From assembly GCA_954870475.1 (NCBI GenBank), contig OX940951.1:49127679-49191678 (forward strand): a stretch of DNA of 64,000 nucleotides, given 5' to 3'. Positions 22,778 through 34,264 of the stretch are shown piece by piece (within the stretch, counting starts at the first letter, position 1; each line of letters starts with the position of its first letter). Source of the DNA: Euphrasia confusa. Its lineage: Eukaryota; Streptophyta; Magnoliopsida; Lamiales; Orobanchaceae. The translations under genes were made by a program, and so were the position numbers. The notes below the pieces were generated by a model, which was given only the letters and a program-made list of their open reading frames with translations, was not told where the DNA came from and made no database searches.

Positions 22778-23629
22778 TTGGCAGTATGGTACGATGTGAA
22801 TTCGTCTGATGGAACTATATGTGATATATATTGGTTAAAACTGGTTACTGGTTATAGGTGTGTAGAAGATGGTTCTTCTTTTGGAGCACTTAAAAAAAGT
22901 TTGATCATCTTTATTGTCGTCTCTGCACAGGGTGGAAGAGATTTTTAAGATTTGCCCTCTGTGCTAACTGTGTGAAGCAGCTTAATTTTTTTTGTTTGTT
23001 TCTTGTGTTGGCTTTGAGAGTTTAGAAATGTACATTTGATTTTACAAGAAAATATGTCAAACTTTCTTTGGAGTGGATGAGGAAAGTTTGATCTGTGTAC
23101 TCTGTTTTTCTTTGTTCGTATACTTTTTTATTTTAATAAAATAAGGTGAGAAAATATGGTTATTTTGGTTTACTTCAGTTCAATTTTGTTATTTCATCTT
23201 GTTTTATAACTTTTGGTAATTGTTTTCTCATTACTCAACCGTCGGAGAGCCTAGGCACTGAACCACTGCTCATTCCTCCTATTGCTTAAACCCTCACCAA
23301 GAAACCATCGGCCCGGCCCGGCCCTCGAGTCAAGAACCACGGGATACGGGCCGATTGCAGTTATTAGTTCGGCCCATACTCACGGGATACCTCAGTTACG
23401 TATTTTAGGCCCAGGGGTGGAATAGACCTTTCAACAATCCCACACGTTCTTGAACTTTTTGGATAGAACGATGATGTTGATTTTGAGCCAAGCAAACCCA
23501 TAATTATTTAGTACTGTGATTTTTTTGTAATTTTTTTTCTTTATTCATTCATAATCTTATCAACCCTTCTAAGATATCATTCCCTGAGATCTTCTTCAAA
23601 AAATCCCACATTTTCTTGATTTTTTTTTC
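22778..23629. other. PAT1 copy 2 3' region and PPR gene promoter
   Basis: The first ~400 bp are the presumed 3' UTR. Upstream of the PPR start, site II-like GGCCCGGCCC (about 23310-23320), CGGCCCATAC (about 23371) and TAGGCCCAGG (about 23406) form a cluster typical of nuclear genes for organelle proteins. Confidence 0.55.
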
Positions 23630-25327
23630 ATGTCAATTTTCTTACACTCATCGTCTCCACTATCCAAACCATCATCATCATCGTCGTCACAACGCGCTGC
23701 TGCAAAATCCTCGCAGGTACCAAAAATCGTGTCTTTTCAATTCAATAATGTTCTTCCGGACAAATCATCGTCGGCCCACATGTCCGTCGATCCCAAAGAC
23801 ACCATTTTTAAGCTGCCCAATTGGAGGTCCGGCAGAGGTGACCTAAAAACCAGAGAAACCCGATTAAACGACGCGTTTCTTTACTTAGAACACATGGTGG
23901 GGAAAGGCCACAAGCCCGATATGACCAATGCCACTCAGCTGCTGTACGACCTTTCCAAATCCGGCAAGCTCCGAAAAGCCGTCAGAGTCATGGAGATGGT
24001 GATTCAATCCGGCAGCATCCCGGACGCAGCTTCCTACACTTTCTTGGTCAACCACTTGTGCAAGAGGGGAAACATCGGCCACGCGATGCAGCTCGTCGAA
24101 AAAATGGAGGAATTCGGTTATCCCACCAACACAATGACATACAATTCCCTCGTCAAGGGCCTTTGTATCACTGGGAACTTGACTAAAAGCCTTCAGTTTG
24201 TCGAGAGGCTCATACGGAAAGGGCTCGTCCCGAATGCCTACACCTACTCCATATTGCTCGAGGCTTGTTATAAGGAACGAGGGGTCGATGAAGCCAAAAG
24301 GCTCTTGGATGATGTTATTGCGAAAGGGGGGAAACCCAATTTGGTTAGTTACAACGTTGTGTTGACCGGTCTTTGTAACGAAGGTAGAGTCGAGGAGGCC
24401 ATTAAGCTTTTCAGGGATTTGCCGGAGATGGGGTTTAGCCCTAATGTTGTGAGCTATAACATCTTGTTGAAGAGCTTGTGCTACGAAGCTCGCTGGCAAG
24501 AGGCGAACGAGCTTCTTGATGAGATGGACGGTGAAGATCGAGCCCCGTCCATGGTGACGTATAATATTCTCATCGGCTCGCTAGCTGTCCACGGTCGAAC
24601 AGATCAAGCGTTTGAGGTTTTGGACGAGCTGTTCAGGGATGGGAAATTCAAACCCAATGCATCGTGCTATAACCCGATTCTCACTCGCCTCTGCCAGGAA
24701 AGGAAAGTGGAAGCCGCGGTTAACTGCCTCGATGAAATGATGCATAGGAATTGTTACCCTGATGAAGGAACGTATAATGCTATAGCTGTGCTCTGTGAGG
24801 AGGGGTGCGTGAAAGAAGCGTTTTCGATAATTCAGAGTTTGAGAGAGAAGCAAGGCTCCCCGGATCAGGAATTTTATAAAAACGTGATTACAAGCTTGTG
24901 CAGGAAAGGGAATACGTACGCTGCGTTTAAGCTTTTGTACGAAATGGCCTTGTTTGGTTTTACACCCGACTCGTATACGTACTCTTCTTTGATAAGAGGG
25001 TTGTGTTTGGAGGAGATGATGTGGGCTGCTATGGATGTGTTCAGGGTTATGGATGGAAATGGTTATAAGCCGGACGTGGACAATTTCAACGCGCTTGTGC
25101 TTGGTCTGTGTAAGTGTAACAGAACGGATTTATCAATAGACGTGTTTGAGAGGATGATTGGGAAAGGGTTTATGCCTAACGAGATTACTTACACGATTTT
25201 AGTCGAGGGGATTATTCATGAAGAGGAGAAGGAGCTGGGAATGGCGGTGTTGAAGGAGCTGTATTTGAGACGTGTTGTGAGCAGAAAGACATTGGAAAGA
25301 CTAACTATGCAATATGATCTTAAGTAA
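23630..25327 (+). CDS. P-class pentatricopeptide repeat protein, plastid-type
   Basis: Single-exon frame of 565 residues. The first ~45 residues are Ser-rich with basic residues and few acids, as in a plastid transit peptide. From about residue 75 to 545 the protein is made of tandem 35-residue PPR motifs of the pure P type, for example PDAASYTFLVNHLCKRGN, PTNTMTYNSLVKGLC, PNAYTYSILLEACYKERG, PNLVSYNVVLTGLCNEGR and PDSYTYSSLIRGLC. There is no E, E+, DYW or SMR tail, so a role in RNA stabilisation, translation or splicing in the organelle is more likely than editing. The conserved segment FKLPNWRSGRGDLKTRETRL before the repeats and the overall order match Arabidopsis At1g79080, which I recall as the neighbour of the PAT1 gene At1g79090; the adjacency is kept here. 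The minus-strand frames inside are shadows. Confidence 0.93.
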   Translation: MSIFLHSSSPLSKPSSSSSSQRAAAKSSQVPKIVSFQFNNVLPDKSSSAHMSVDPKDTIFKLPNWRSGRGDLKTRETRLNDAFLYLEHMVGKGHKPDMTNATQLLYDLSKSGKLRKAVRVMEMVIQSGSIPDAASYTFLVNHLCKRGNIGHAMQLVEKMEEFGYPTNTMTYNSLVKGLCITGNLTKSLQFVERLIRKGLVPNAYTYSILLEACYKERGVDEAKRLLDDVIAKGGKPNLVSYNVVLTGLCNEGRVEEAIKLFRDLPEMGFSPNVVSYNILLKSLCYEARWQEANELLDEMDGEDRAPSMVTYNILIGSLAVHGRTDQAFEVLDELFRDGKFKPNASCYNPILTRLCQERKVEAAVNCLDEMMHRNCYPDEGTYNAIAVLCEEGCVKEAFSIIQSLREKQGSPDQEFYKNVITSLCRKGNTYAAFKLLYEMALFGFTPDSYTYSSLIRGLCLEEMMWAAMDVFRVMDGNGYKPDVDNFNALVLGLCKCNRTDLSIDVFERMIGKGFMPNEITYTILVEGIIHEEEKELGMAVLKELYLRRVVSRKTLERLTMQYDLK

Positions 25328-25359
25328 CTGGCTGAAAATCGTTCATCGTTTTCGCATTT

Positions 25360-25436
25360 GTAGTATTGCAGTTTTCTAGTATTGCAGTTTTCTGAGCATT
25401 CGTAGTATTGCAGTTTTCCGAGTTTTCTGATATCTC
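25360..25436. repeat. Short direct repeats in the PPR 3' UTR
   Basis: GTAGTATTGCAGTTTTC or its core TAGTATTGCAGTTTTC occurs three times within about 75 bp just downstream of the stop codon. It is probably a local slippage expansion. Confidence 0.75.
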
Positions 25437-26048
25437 AGAGTATGTAAAATCAAGTAGAATCGCTGGAACTTGTTACTATTGAAAATAAATATGGATTTTA
25501 TGGCCTTTGTTGCAAAGTTATGAATGACAATTTTACTAGTTTTCTGCCATCATAGAATACTTGTTCATGTCAAGCTAATTTCAGTTTTCGATTTCTACAA
25601 ACTTCAATTTATAAGAAACAATCTTCAAATTCAAAGAAATTTTGGTTCAGAGATTAAACTTCAAAGATTGAATATATTTTTGCACTCAACAATACCTGCA
25701 AACCGAATCACAGAAAAACCATAACTCGAAAACAAATAAGAAACATGAATAAAAACAAACAAAACCAAAAGCAGAGAACCAGAACAAAGTTGTGCATAAA
25801 ACACCCGATAACAAGCATGTCTAATTCATCAGTCATACACTCTTTTCATTGAAACTAAAAATGCATAACAAAAAGACCAACTCTAAGTTGCATAACCTAA
25901 AGCTGCAAGAGTCTTAGCGAGAACTAGGTCCTCAAATAGGGATCAACTAAGAAACACAAGACAACCTCCCTTCCAAAAACCTTGCTTCAATCTACTAAAA
26001 AAAAGCTGTTCTTGCAAAAGAAGTATGCCCGAATCCCAGGCCGACCGT
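25437..26048. other. Convergent 3' regions of the PPR and RPL41 genes
   Basis: A/T-rich spacer between two stop codons on opposite strands; it should contain both 3' UTRs and poly(A) sites. No open frame of interest is visible. Confidence 0.5.
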
Positions 26049-26558
26049 CTACTTGGATCTCTGTCTCATCTTTCGGCGCTTCCTCTTCAGTCTCCTCATA
26101 CGCTTCTTCTTCCACTGTACAAAGAATAAAATACCAACATGAATTAAACAATCTGAAACTAAAAGAATCTTTAATTAAGTATTCAGAAATGATAATCTAA
26201 ACAACACAAAATTCGCTTTCATTAAAAAAAATAACAAGAACCTCTTCAGTCTGAATAAGTTTTTTTTTTTTTCAAATTCTAATTTTAGATCTCAAACTGA
26301 AACAGCAACACAGTATATGCACAAGAACTAAATCTAAAACTAAGAAATACAGTATATTAAGATCAACCTTAAATGAAGACAATGCAGCGAAATCTGGAAT
26401 TAATAAGAAAGCCGCATACAACAATACATTAAATCACCATAGAACACGAAAAATTCATTGCCGGGAAAAACTTCAGATCCGTACATGAAAACGATAGTGA
26501 TTCATAAACAGAAACGAAGGAGCTGGAGAAAATGAAGAATATTTACCTTGGCCCTCAT
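26049..26558 (-). CDS. RPL41: 60S ribosomal protein L41 (eL41), 25 residues
   Basis: Two exons: 26547-26558 encodes MRAK (ATG AGG GCC AAG followed by GTAAAT), and 26049-26114, after an ACAG acceptor, encodes WKKKRMRRLKRKRRKMRQ, then RSK and the stop TAG. The joined 25-residue, almost wholly Arg/Lys/Met peptide is the universally conserved eL41, the smallest ribosomal protein, which sits at the subunit interface. The split after the fourth codon is the normal plant gene structure as far as I recall. A TATA box and telo-box precede it. The frame is far too short for ordinary ORF calling. Confidence 0.96.
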
Positions 26559-26650
26559 GTTGGATCAGGTATTTTCTTTCTCAGTACAGGTGAGTTTCTA
26601 CTCGAAAATGGTGCGGCGCTACAGCTCTGAACGAGGGAACTGGTGAGGTT

Positions 26651-26680
26651 ATTTATACGAGGGTTTTTGTGAAACCCTAA
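26651..26680 (-). promoter_or_regulatory. RPL41 TATA box and telo-box
   Basis: Minus-strand TATAAAT lies at 26651-26657. A telomeric-repeat motif is present twice: a CCCTC variant at about 26659-26668, and AAACCCTAA read on the plus strand at 26672-26680. Confidence 0.65.
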
Positions 26681-29600
26681 TTTGTGAGCAGGATAATTTG
26701 GTAATTTCAACGTGACTAAATAAATAATTGTGCTTTTATTTTTTCTTTTAAAAGACATTTTCACTTTTATTTTTTCATTAAAAATTTTAAATTTTGTTTT
26801 CAATAACTTATTTTATAAATTTAAAAATAAAATTTTATTCTTAGTTTTTAATCAAACAAATATTTTTTTAATTATCTTGCTTAAAAATATGTGATCGAGA
26901 TGGAGAGTACGGTAGTTTTTCTAATCATTGTGATCTCTCCTACTCATTTTTTTTGGTCCGCCCCTACTAACACGGAGAAGTACTTTAGCAATTGTTGATT
27001 TTATCTATGCTGCACAGTAATATGTACTTTATGTAGCTAATCACAGTTAATTTAAAATAAATTAATATAAGTGCACACACAATTACACACCTCATATATT
27101 GTGTATGCATTCAACGGTTGATATAATCATTTTCAATGTAGCTAATTACCGTTAATTTAAAATAAATTAATATAAGTGCACACACAATTGGGTTGATATA
27201 ATCATTTCCAACACCGCAATTGTTGGATATAATCATATAATTAAAAAACAAAATAAATGGGATAAATAGAATTTATTAATTCGATTTCCCTAACAAAACA
27301 TAAAATAAATGAAAAATCTAAGCAACTGAACTAGTTAGGGTATATGGGTGTGGGCTGGGCTTGGTGCACTACTCATCTATCAATGGTACAAGTCCGGCCC
27401 ACATTATTAAATTATTATAGTTTAATTCTTCACAAATTACCAGCCAATGATTAGTAATTTCCAATAATATTTAAATATGGTAATATTAAGGTTAGGGTCG
27501 AATAGTTTTTACTTTTTAATATTATTTTAAATACCTATTCTTTTTCACTTCATTTTTAAAGATTGTATATTTTTAACATATTTAATTATTAAGGTCTTTA
27601 TATTTTATAAATGTTAACTAGGGGCACTTTTAAAAATGTTTCAAAAAAACTACAGTAAAAACTAAAAACTCGATTTTTAAATATTACTATATTGTAGTAA
27701 TAGAGATTGAAAGATGTTTGGTGTATGAAACTCACATTTGGGTCATTGTGTGGCTCAATGGTCGAGTGGTCGGGTCAGCCCTGCTCACAAATTAGGGTTT
27801 CCTTACGGATTTCCTTTGTTCAATACGATGATTATTAAATGAGCCAATTGAAATCAAATCGTCTGTTGCAATTTTGAACCGACCACCACATTCAACGAAT
27901 GTTGGACCGATTGAAACCGGCTAGCATTGATTCCGAATTGATTTTGAACAGGTCTAACCTAGCTAGTTAATTTAATGGGTTTGGTGTTATCATGTTCAAT
28001 TTGCCACCTTGGAACTAAGGGGGGTACAAGTGCTCATGGTTGAATAGTACTATGCGCCTGGTTCATTACAAGATAATATGAAAGAGGGGTTATCATCACA
28101 CTAAAGGAAATTGAAGAAGATTCTGGGGTTCAAAAGTAGTATCAACAAAGTAAACATGTGGAATCACTTTAATAAGTACAATACTAGTATACTCCCATCG
28201 CATTTTATGTCTTTTATGGTCAAAAGAACTTCACTATAAATTGGATATCAACAATTCAACATATATATGCTACAAATATTTCATTTTCATGGACGAAAGT
28301 GGCCAAGTTCTTATCTTAATAATAATGATAATGAGCCTTTAGGCAAATATTTTTGCTTCATATGATCCATCTCAGATTGATGGGTTAGTTTTGTTTGACA
28401 AATTCATAATCAATCCTTCATTATTGAAGGATAATATTAATTGCAGGGTTTTAGTGACGATGAAGATTTTAGGCAGATGGATGAGGCTCGTGTTCAACAT
28501 ATTTAGGAAAAGATGAATGAAGACACGCTTGCTCAAATTTACTATAAGTTTTTCTTCCATAAATTTTATACAAACTTTTATCTCAATAACGTATCTTCAA
28601 TATTTGAAATTCATTAATGTGAGCCCGTCTCGCATATATTCCCTTATAAATTTTAAATTTTCATTTATTTCAATTTAATTTCAAGAGAATGAAATATCAA
28701 ATAAAAATTGATTAGGAAATTAGGAATGTCTCGCTATTTCAATAAATATTATTTTGCACCCGAGATTAACAATTAAAATTAATAAAATTGAAGATCGTGA
28801 CAATTCTATAACTATCCCACGTAGTGACAAATACCTCACTATTCATAGTCTTTCCGTTTTCATTTTAATTTTTTTCAACCTTTTTAGGCTATGGTTACTG
28901 TGGAGGTGTTTGTCGGTTTGTGTGACCTTTTTTTCTAATTTTATTAATTATTATTTATTGGAAAAAAACTAAAGTGAAGGAAATAAACGTAAAAATAATT
29001 GATCTTAATATATATATACTCCATTGATTGATGAATTAATTTATAAGGTCTTTGGTATTAATAGAAAGATTAATATTTCAGTTTTATTAACTACTATTGT
29101 AAAAGCCTATTATAAGGTGTCAGTTTCAACTTTCCACACGCACAATTTGAATTGGAAAAATAAGTTAATTAATGTACACGCATGTATGCTATATATATAT
29201 ATATATATACATATATGCATGCACCTTTCATTTATAAAAATGAATTGAAATTATCTTTTTCCTTTTTTTTTTTTTGTTATAATTAAAGTTGAAGTTTTGA
29301 GATGAAAATAATTTTTTTGGTTTGAATTTGTGATTTAATTTAATTACTTACCGAAAATGATTGACAAATTAAGTAAGAACAAATACACTTTTTTAAATTC
29401 AAAGTCTTGTAAGAATGGTCACATAATTTTTAAAAAAAAATTTTTTTTACTTTAAAATATAATTTTATATATTTTTTAATATTCATATAAAATAATGTAG
29501 TATTTATTATTTTTGTCTGCTGAACAAAAAGAGTATATTAAATTTACCTACCCTATATTTTAATTTGATTAAAAATAGCATTATATTAATATAATGAAAT

Positions 29601-30180
29601 TAAGATCTAAGTAGAGATCCGTGCATATATAAAACTTGTACGTAATTAAGGAGGAGCTGTAGCAGCCAATCCCATTCAAGGTTCAGTTCAACCCCCACGG
29701 GTATTCAAATTCCTTTTCTTGACTTTCTTCTTCTTTCACTTTTATTGCCACAACTAATAAGACTACTGTGTATTTTGCTTTCTCTTCGATCTCTCTTCAA
29801 CACAACTTAATTCTCCCACATAGACATATTATTTGCCTCTATTGCCAATTACGTACTTAAAACACCGATCGATGTGTCATTCGTTCCGTAATCGAAACAC
29901 GAGATGAAAGTATCATTTTAGAACATACGTACGATTGGGTGAAATTATTAGATTTTATACTTCATCTGCCTTTTGAGAAATTGACACATTTACCGCGAAC
30001 TTGTAATTAAATTGACACTCACCTCACATCACTAGCTAGACCAATAATAAAGAAGCCATAGCCCATATATATATATTGCAAATTGGGCTTACTTAATAAT
30101 TTGACACATTCCAAAACCTCATAAACTATTGCCTAGCTATATTCCCCCTACGTTCAACCACCACAATTATCTGAAAGAAG
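26681..30180. other. Long gene-free stretch upstream of the NAC gene
   Basis: Mostly A/T-rich DNA. It contains a 105-bp-period duplication (27031-27200), a possible degraded tRNA-derived element near 27755-27830 (TGGCTCAATGG fits an A box, no clear B box), a TA microsatellite at about 29190-29209 and a stretch rich in TATA motifs before the NAC start. A short plus-strand peptide near 28445-28515 after a TGCAG is coding-like but unrecognised. No intact gene could be supported. Confidence 0.5.
27031..27200. repeat. 105-bp-period direct duplication
   Basis: ATGTAGCTAAT..AGTTAATTTAAAATAAATTAATATAAGTGCACACACAATT at 27031 recurs at 27136 with a few changes, and GGTTGATATAATCATTT occurs at 27116 and 27191. 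The quoted motif is abbreviated in the middle. Confidence 0.8.
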
Positions 30181-31456
30181 ATGAGCAGCCTGAGCACGGT
30201 GGAGTCGAGACTGCCACCTGGATTCAGGTTTCATCCGAGGGACAAAGAGTTGATATGTGATTACTTGATGAAATGGGTGGCGGCCGGATCATGTTCGTCG
30301 ACACAACAGATCACTCCTCCTCCTCTGTTAATCCAAGTTGACCTTAACAAGTGCGAGCCTTGGGACATCCCAGGTAATTATATCTTCTTAATTTTTCAAC
30401 GATGAATTTTGACGGTGATCTTCGCAAATTAAAATTAATTTCTTCTAGTGTCGATTTTCTCAAATTTCGCAGCATATATCGATCAACAATTAATATCTCT
30501 ATCACTTGGACCACACATTTTGTAATTGCTATGTATAATTATATACATGTACTTTGAGATTTTGACACTTACCTATATACTACTATAAAGCTAATCAAGA
30601 AATTGGGTTGATAATTATATATAATGAAAATAAACTTAATTATAACGATGATCACCAAGAATTTAATTAATAGTAATTAAAATGAAAATAAACTTGTAAT
30701 AATATGCAGAAACCGCGTGTGTGGGAGGCAAGGAATGGTACTTTTACAGCCAACGAGACAAGAAGTACGCGACCGGAGTAAGAACAAACCGGGCCACAAT
30801 ATCCGGCTATTGGAAAGCCACCGGCAAAGACCGACCCATTTTCAGAAAGGAAACCCTCGTTGGCATGCGAAAAACGCTCGTGTTTTACCAAGGCCGAGCT
30901 CCCAAAGGAACTAAAACCAATTGGGTGATGCACGAGTTTCGCCTTCATGATTATAAAGCCCATCATGTCAAGGTAATTAAATTCATAACAAACGACAAAA
31001 TTATATTTAATATCCGTGCTTCAATATTTGTGATCGAAATATGTGCTGTATATGCAGGAAGATTGGGTCCTATGCAAAGTCTTCTACAAGCATGCATCGC
31101 CAGAATTAGTCGCGGGAAGCGGTTATGAAGTCACGACTCCTTCCTTGACAACTGAACCGTGCGGTATCACATTCCACGACGGGGCTAGTGAATCTGGCGA
31201 CATGATTGTTAGCCCCAATATGCATCATTACAATCAGCAAGTGCCCTGCTTCTCCAGTTTCAGCACACCAAACCCTAATTCCATCAAAATGGAAAGTGGT
31301 CGCGACGACAATAACATTAATAATCCGGTGATGATGATGATGATCAACGGTCCGGATCAGAGCTTCGGGGAAGGAAGTTCAGACAGTACTGTTATGTCTG
31401 ATATTCATCATGAGGTGGGCTTGTCTTATAGTAATAATTATTTGTGGAACCATTAA
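30181..31456 (+). CDS. NAC1: NAC transcription factor, NAC1 (NAC021/022) type
   Basis: Three exons: 30181-30373, 30710-30972, 31058-31456; phases close to 284 residues. The NAC DNA-binding domain (about residues 10-165) has all five subdomains: A (LPPGFRFHPRDKELICDYL), B (DLNKCEPWDIP), C (EWYFYSQRDKKYATG, SGYWKATGKDR), D (VGMRKTLVFYQGRAPKG, WVMHEFRL) and E (EDWVLCKVFYKH). Both introns sit at the conserved NAC positions, after DIP and before EDWVLC. The start TVESRLPPGFRF and the QRDKKYATG and MHEFRL words match Arabidopsis NAC1 (At1g56010), an auxin-responsive regulator of lateral roots. The variable C-terminal half contains a near-perfect miR164 target. The protein should act in the nucleus. 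Confidence 0.93.
31236..31256 (+). promoter_or_regulatory. miR164 target site in the NAC coding sequence
   Basis: The 21-nt site begins AGCAAGTGCCC and ends TGCTTCTCCA. Compared with the perfect complement of miR164 it differs only at its first and fifth bases, opposite the 3' end of the miRNA, so pairing over the seed and cleavage site is complete. It lies in the C-terminal coding part, where NAC1/CUC-clade genes carry their known miR164 sites. Confidence 0.88.
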
Positions 31457-32144
31457 TTCATTGATAATTAAATCTATAAATGGAAGCTTCAAAATCAGAC
31501 TCTTTGATATTTAGTACTACTTCTATATGTTTGCATGTATGATGAATTGTGTGCTCTGGTTTATTTATAAATTAATTCATTTTTATTATTTTGAATTTTG
31601 TTTTTGTTTGCCTTGTACTAATTCACCATGCCACATTTACATGTGCAAAGTCCATCAGGTACCGTACCCTAATAAAAAAGAACAATATTGATAGGAAATT
31701 AATAAAATTATAATCAATTATTTTATCCATTGCTGTTTTTTATTGTTTGATACATAATACTATACTACTACAAGATTGGGAAGTCAACGAAATACCATTG
31801 ATCATTTCATATTATATACATCTACTTATTACAAATCAGTAATTAATTATTTTGATTGCGACACTATGATAATTTAAGCTCTAGCAGCTGGCACACAGTC
31901 TTGCAAGCTTAGCAGAAATCCAGCATTCATGATCTTGCAAGCAAGAAAACCATAGTAATATTTGACGAGAAGTTAAGTAAAAGATCACACAACATCCATA
32001 ATAAAACAGTTTAGATCGATCGATTATACAAATCAATATAGAATCCGGCGGAAAGTATAGACAAATATGACATGATATTCAAGATGGTTTCTGAACAGTC
32101 ATGTGGCATATATATAGATATATAAATGATGATTAGAATATTCT
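31457..32144. other. Convergent 3' regions of NAC and PSBR
   Basis: A/T-rich spacer between the NAC stop and the PSBR stop; it should carry both 3' UTRs. No other feature is visible. Confidence 0.5.
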
Positions 32145-33436
32145 TCACTGAGCCAAAGCACTGGTGTTGTACACAAGAAGGGCACCTGCACCAAGAACAC
32201 CAGCAAGAGTCACAGCCCATATGGCTAACCCAGTGGTTCCTGCACAAGCACCAATTCACATCAAACGCGTATTCTATTGATTTGGATTATAAATTGCTCA
32301 TGTAAATTGATACAACATATTATACATACCTCCAACATAAACATCACCACTTGGAGACCACTCATCCTCATTGTAGATGGGGCTGTATCCATCGACGTTA
32401 GCACCATATTTGTCAACATATTGGTAAACACCCTTTCCCTGAATTATAACGACCAATAGTACATACTCTTAGGTAACTCACATCGCTTGAAAAATGAACT
32501 TTAGACTCAAATATAAGTTGAACAACTTTATCAGTAAGACTTTTTAAGGTGTTATTGATTGACACAATTTTATCAGATACAAATCAGGTTATAAGAAAAT
32601 TAATTAAGTGATCATGAGTTTTCAATCTTTTTTATTCAATTAAAATTATCCTTTAAATTCCAATAATATATATTATTGAGTATCAAAGTATAACCCTTGG
32701 CTTCCTGCCGGAGGCATCGACCCCGCCTCTTAAGTCCATGCTTCCATTTACACCTATAAACAATTTCACAATCAATAAAACGAATATTATATGAAAAGTA
32801 GTACAGCAGTTAGGTTATAACTATTGCAAGATATGGAGGGTAAAAGATGGCAAACTACTAGAAGCATTATTTATATATTAATATTAAAAGAGTATGTAAT
32901 GTTTTTATACATACAATCCATCTTATTTCAAAACATATACTATCATTCTTCAACTTCCTTGGGTGTTTTTGTATCCTAAATGATAGTACATATTTTATTA
33001 TCAAGCATAATAAATGTTCGATTCTTATAATCGGCAAACTCACTGCAAACGTACATATGTTGTTTGCCTAGAATAACAAAATTCGATATTTCATAAAAAA
33101 ACCACGAGTTATTTTGCTCTAGCAACACGCAAAAACATACTCTTGATTACCTTAAACTAAAATATGTCCATGTTTTTTTTAATTCAAGTGCATTTTCAAA
33201 ATTAAAAAAAAAAATGTACTGTAATATTGATAATAATGATAACACCACTTATAATAAATGAACAAGAGAGCCACGAACGAACCGTAAGGTTTGTCGGTCT
33301 TGATCTTCTTCACACCACTGGCTTGAACCCTCAAAGTGGTGGTTTTGGTCAGAGACGGCAGGCCCCTCACGGCCGACTTCTCGGCGGTGAAGGGAGATGG
33401 CTTTAGGGCCAGTGAATTCATGACGGTGGTGGCCAT
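32145..33436 (-). CDS. PSBR: Photosystem II 10 kDa polypeptide PsbR
   Basis: Four exons: 33283-33436, 32695-32753, 32330-32438, 32145-32239; phases close to 138 residues, the usual plant PsbR length. The N-terminus (MATTVMNSLALKPSPFTAEK through VRGLPSL) is the plastid transit region. The mature part starts near ASGVKKIKTDKPYG, continues NGSMDLRGGVDASGRKPRG, GVYQYVDKYGANVDGYSPIY and NEDEWSPSGDVYVGGT, and ends with one transmembrane helix (about residues 112-132) and the terminus SALAQ. PsbR is a thylakoid protein on the lumenal side that helps PsbP and PsbQ and the oxygen-evolving complex assemble. A G-box sits about 125 bp upstream of the start, fitting light regulation. From memory the counterpart is At1g79040. 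Confidence 0.96.
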
Positions 33437-33971
33437 GGGCTACTTGTTGAATTAAACGAAAGATGTATGATATGAATGTCTTCTGGTAATTCTAATATTA
33501 TGAAACCACAATAGCAGAGTAGTAGTGAGATAATCAAGAATTGGTGATACCTATTTTGACACGTGGCGGTACTCATGTGGCTCACTTGTAGATATGGTGC
33601 TCAAAACATTATCAAATTCCACTTGCGGAGGGAGGGATACACAAGCTTTAGATATTGTTCGTGACACTTGGCATTCCACCATTGGCTGTAAATCCCTGAA
33701 ACTTCCAGAGTTTGTTTTCCCTTGTTTTCATTTTTTGCACAGAAATAACATCTTGAACTTTTGTAGTAGTAAAAATAAATAAAAGCAAATACTTGGTAAC
33801 AGTAATAATTTTGAAAGAGAATAGATTTTTTTTTGTGTGTGAAATGAATCAATTCTCATATTGAGATGTGTACTATTAAATTATTAATAAGTGTGATGCA
33901 CTATATTTTTATTTTCTTTTACATGGTTAAACGTATGGATGATCTACAAGTCTTGGTTAAGTTGCAGCTAA
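33437..33971. promoter_or_regulatory. PSBR upstream region with G-box and I-box-like motifs
   Basis: A G-box CACGTGGC is at 33560-33567 (the CACGTG core is palindromic) and a GATAA I-box-like motif at about 33522-33528. Both are established light-response elements of photosynthesis genes. The rest, up to the stop codon of the FAD gene at 33972, is A/T-rich and would contain that gene's 3' UTR. Confidence 0.6.
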
Positions 33972-34201
33972 TTACAAGGTACTTGGCACTTTGACGAACT
34001 TCGCAGCTGCAGCAATGCCGCTGCATATAGCACCTTCGACACTTGGCTTTACGCAAAAGTCACCGCAGATTGCTAGTCTCCGATTTCCGACCCACAGGCA
34101 TTTCTCCTCTCCGCCAATGCTGGCAGCTGGGAAAGCACCTCCCCTGTAAATAGTCGCATGATAAGGAAATTTTTTGTGGGATGTGTTTTGTTATTGTACT
34201 C

Positions 34202-34264
<63 letters not shown>

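Noticed and set aside
27740..27850. Another tRNA-derived element
   Set aside because: A possible A box (TGGCTCAATGG) but no convincing B box or second copy; kept only as a remark.
28440..28560. Coding-like fragment after TGCAG (FSDDEDFRQMDEARVQHI)
   Set aside because: Only about 20 codons before a stop, no recognised family and no partner exon.
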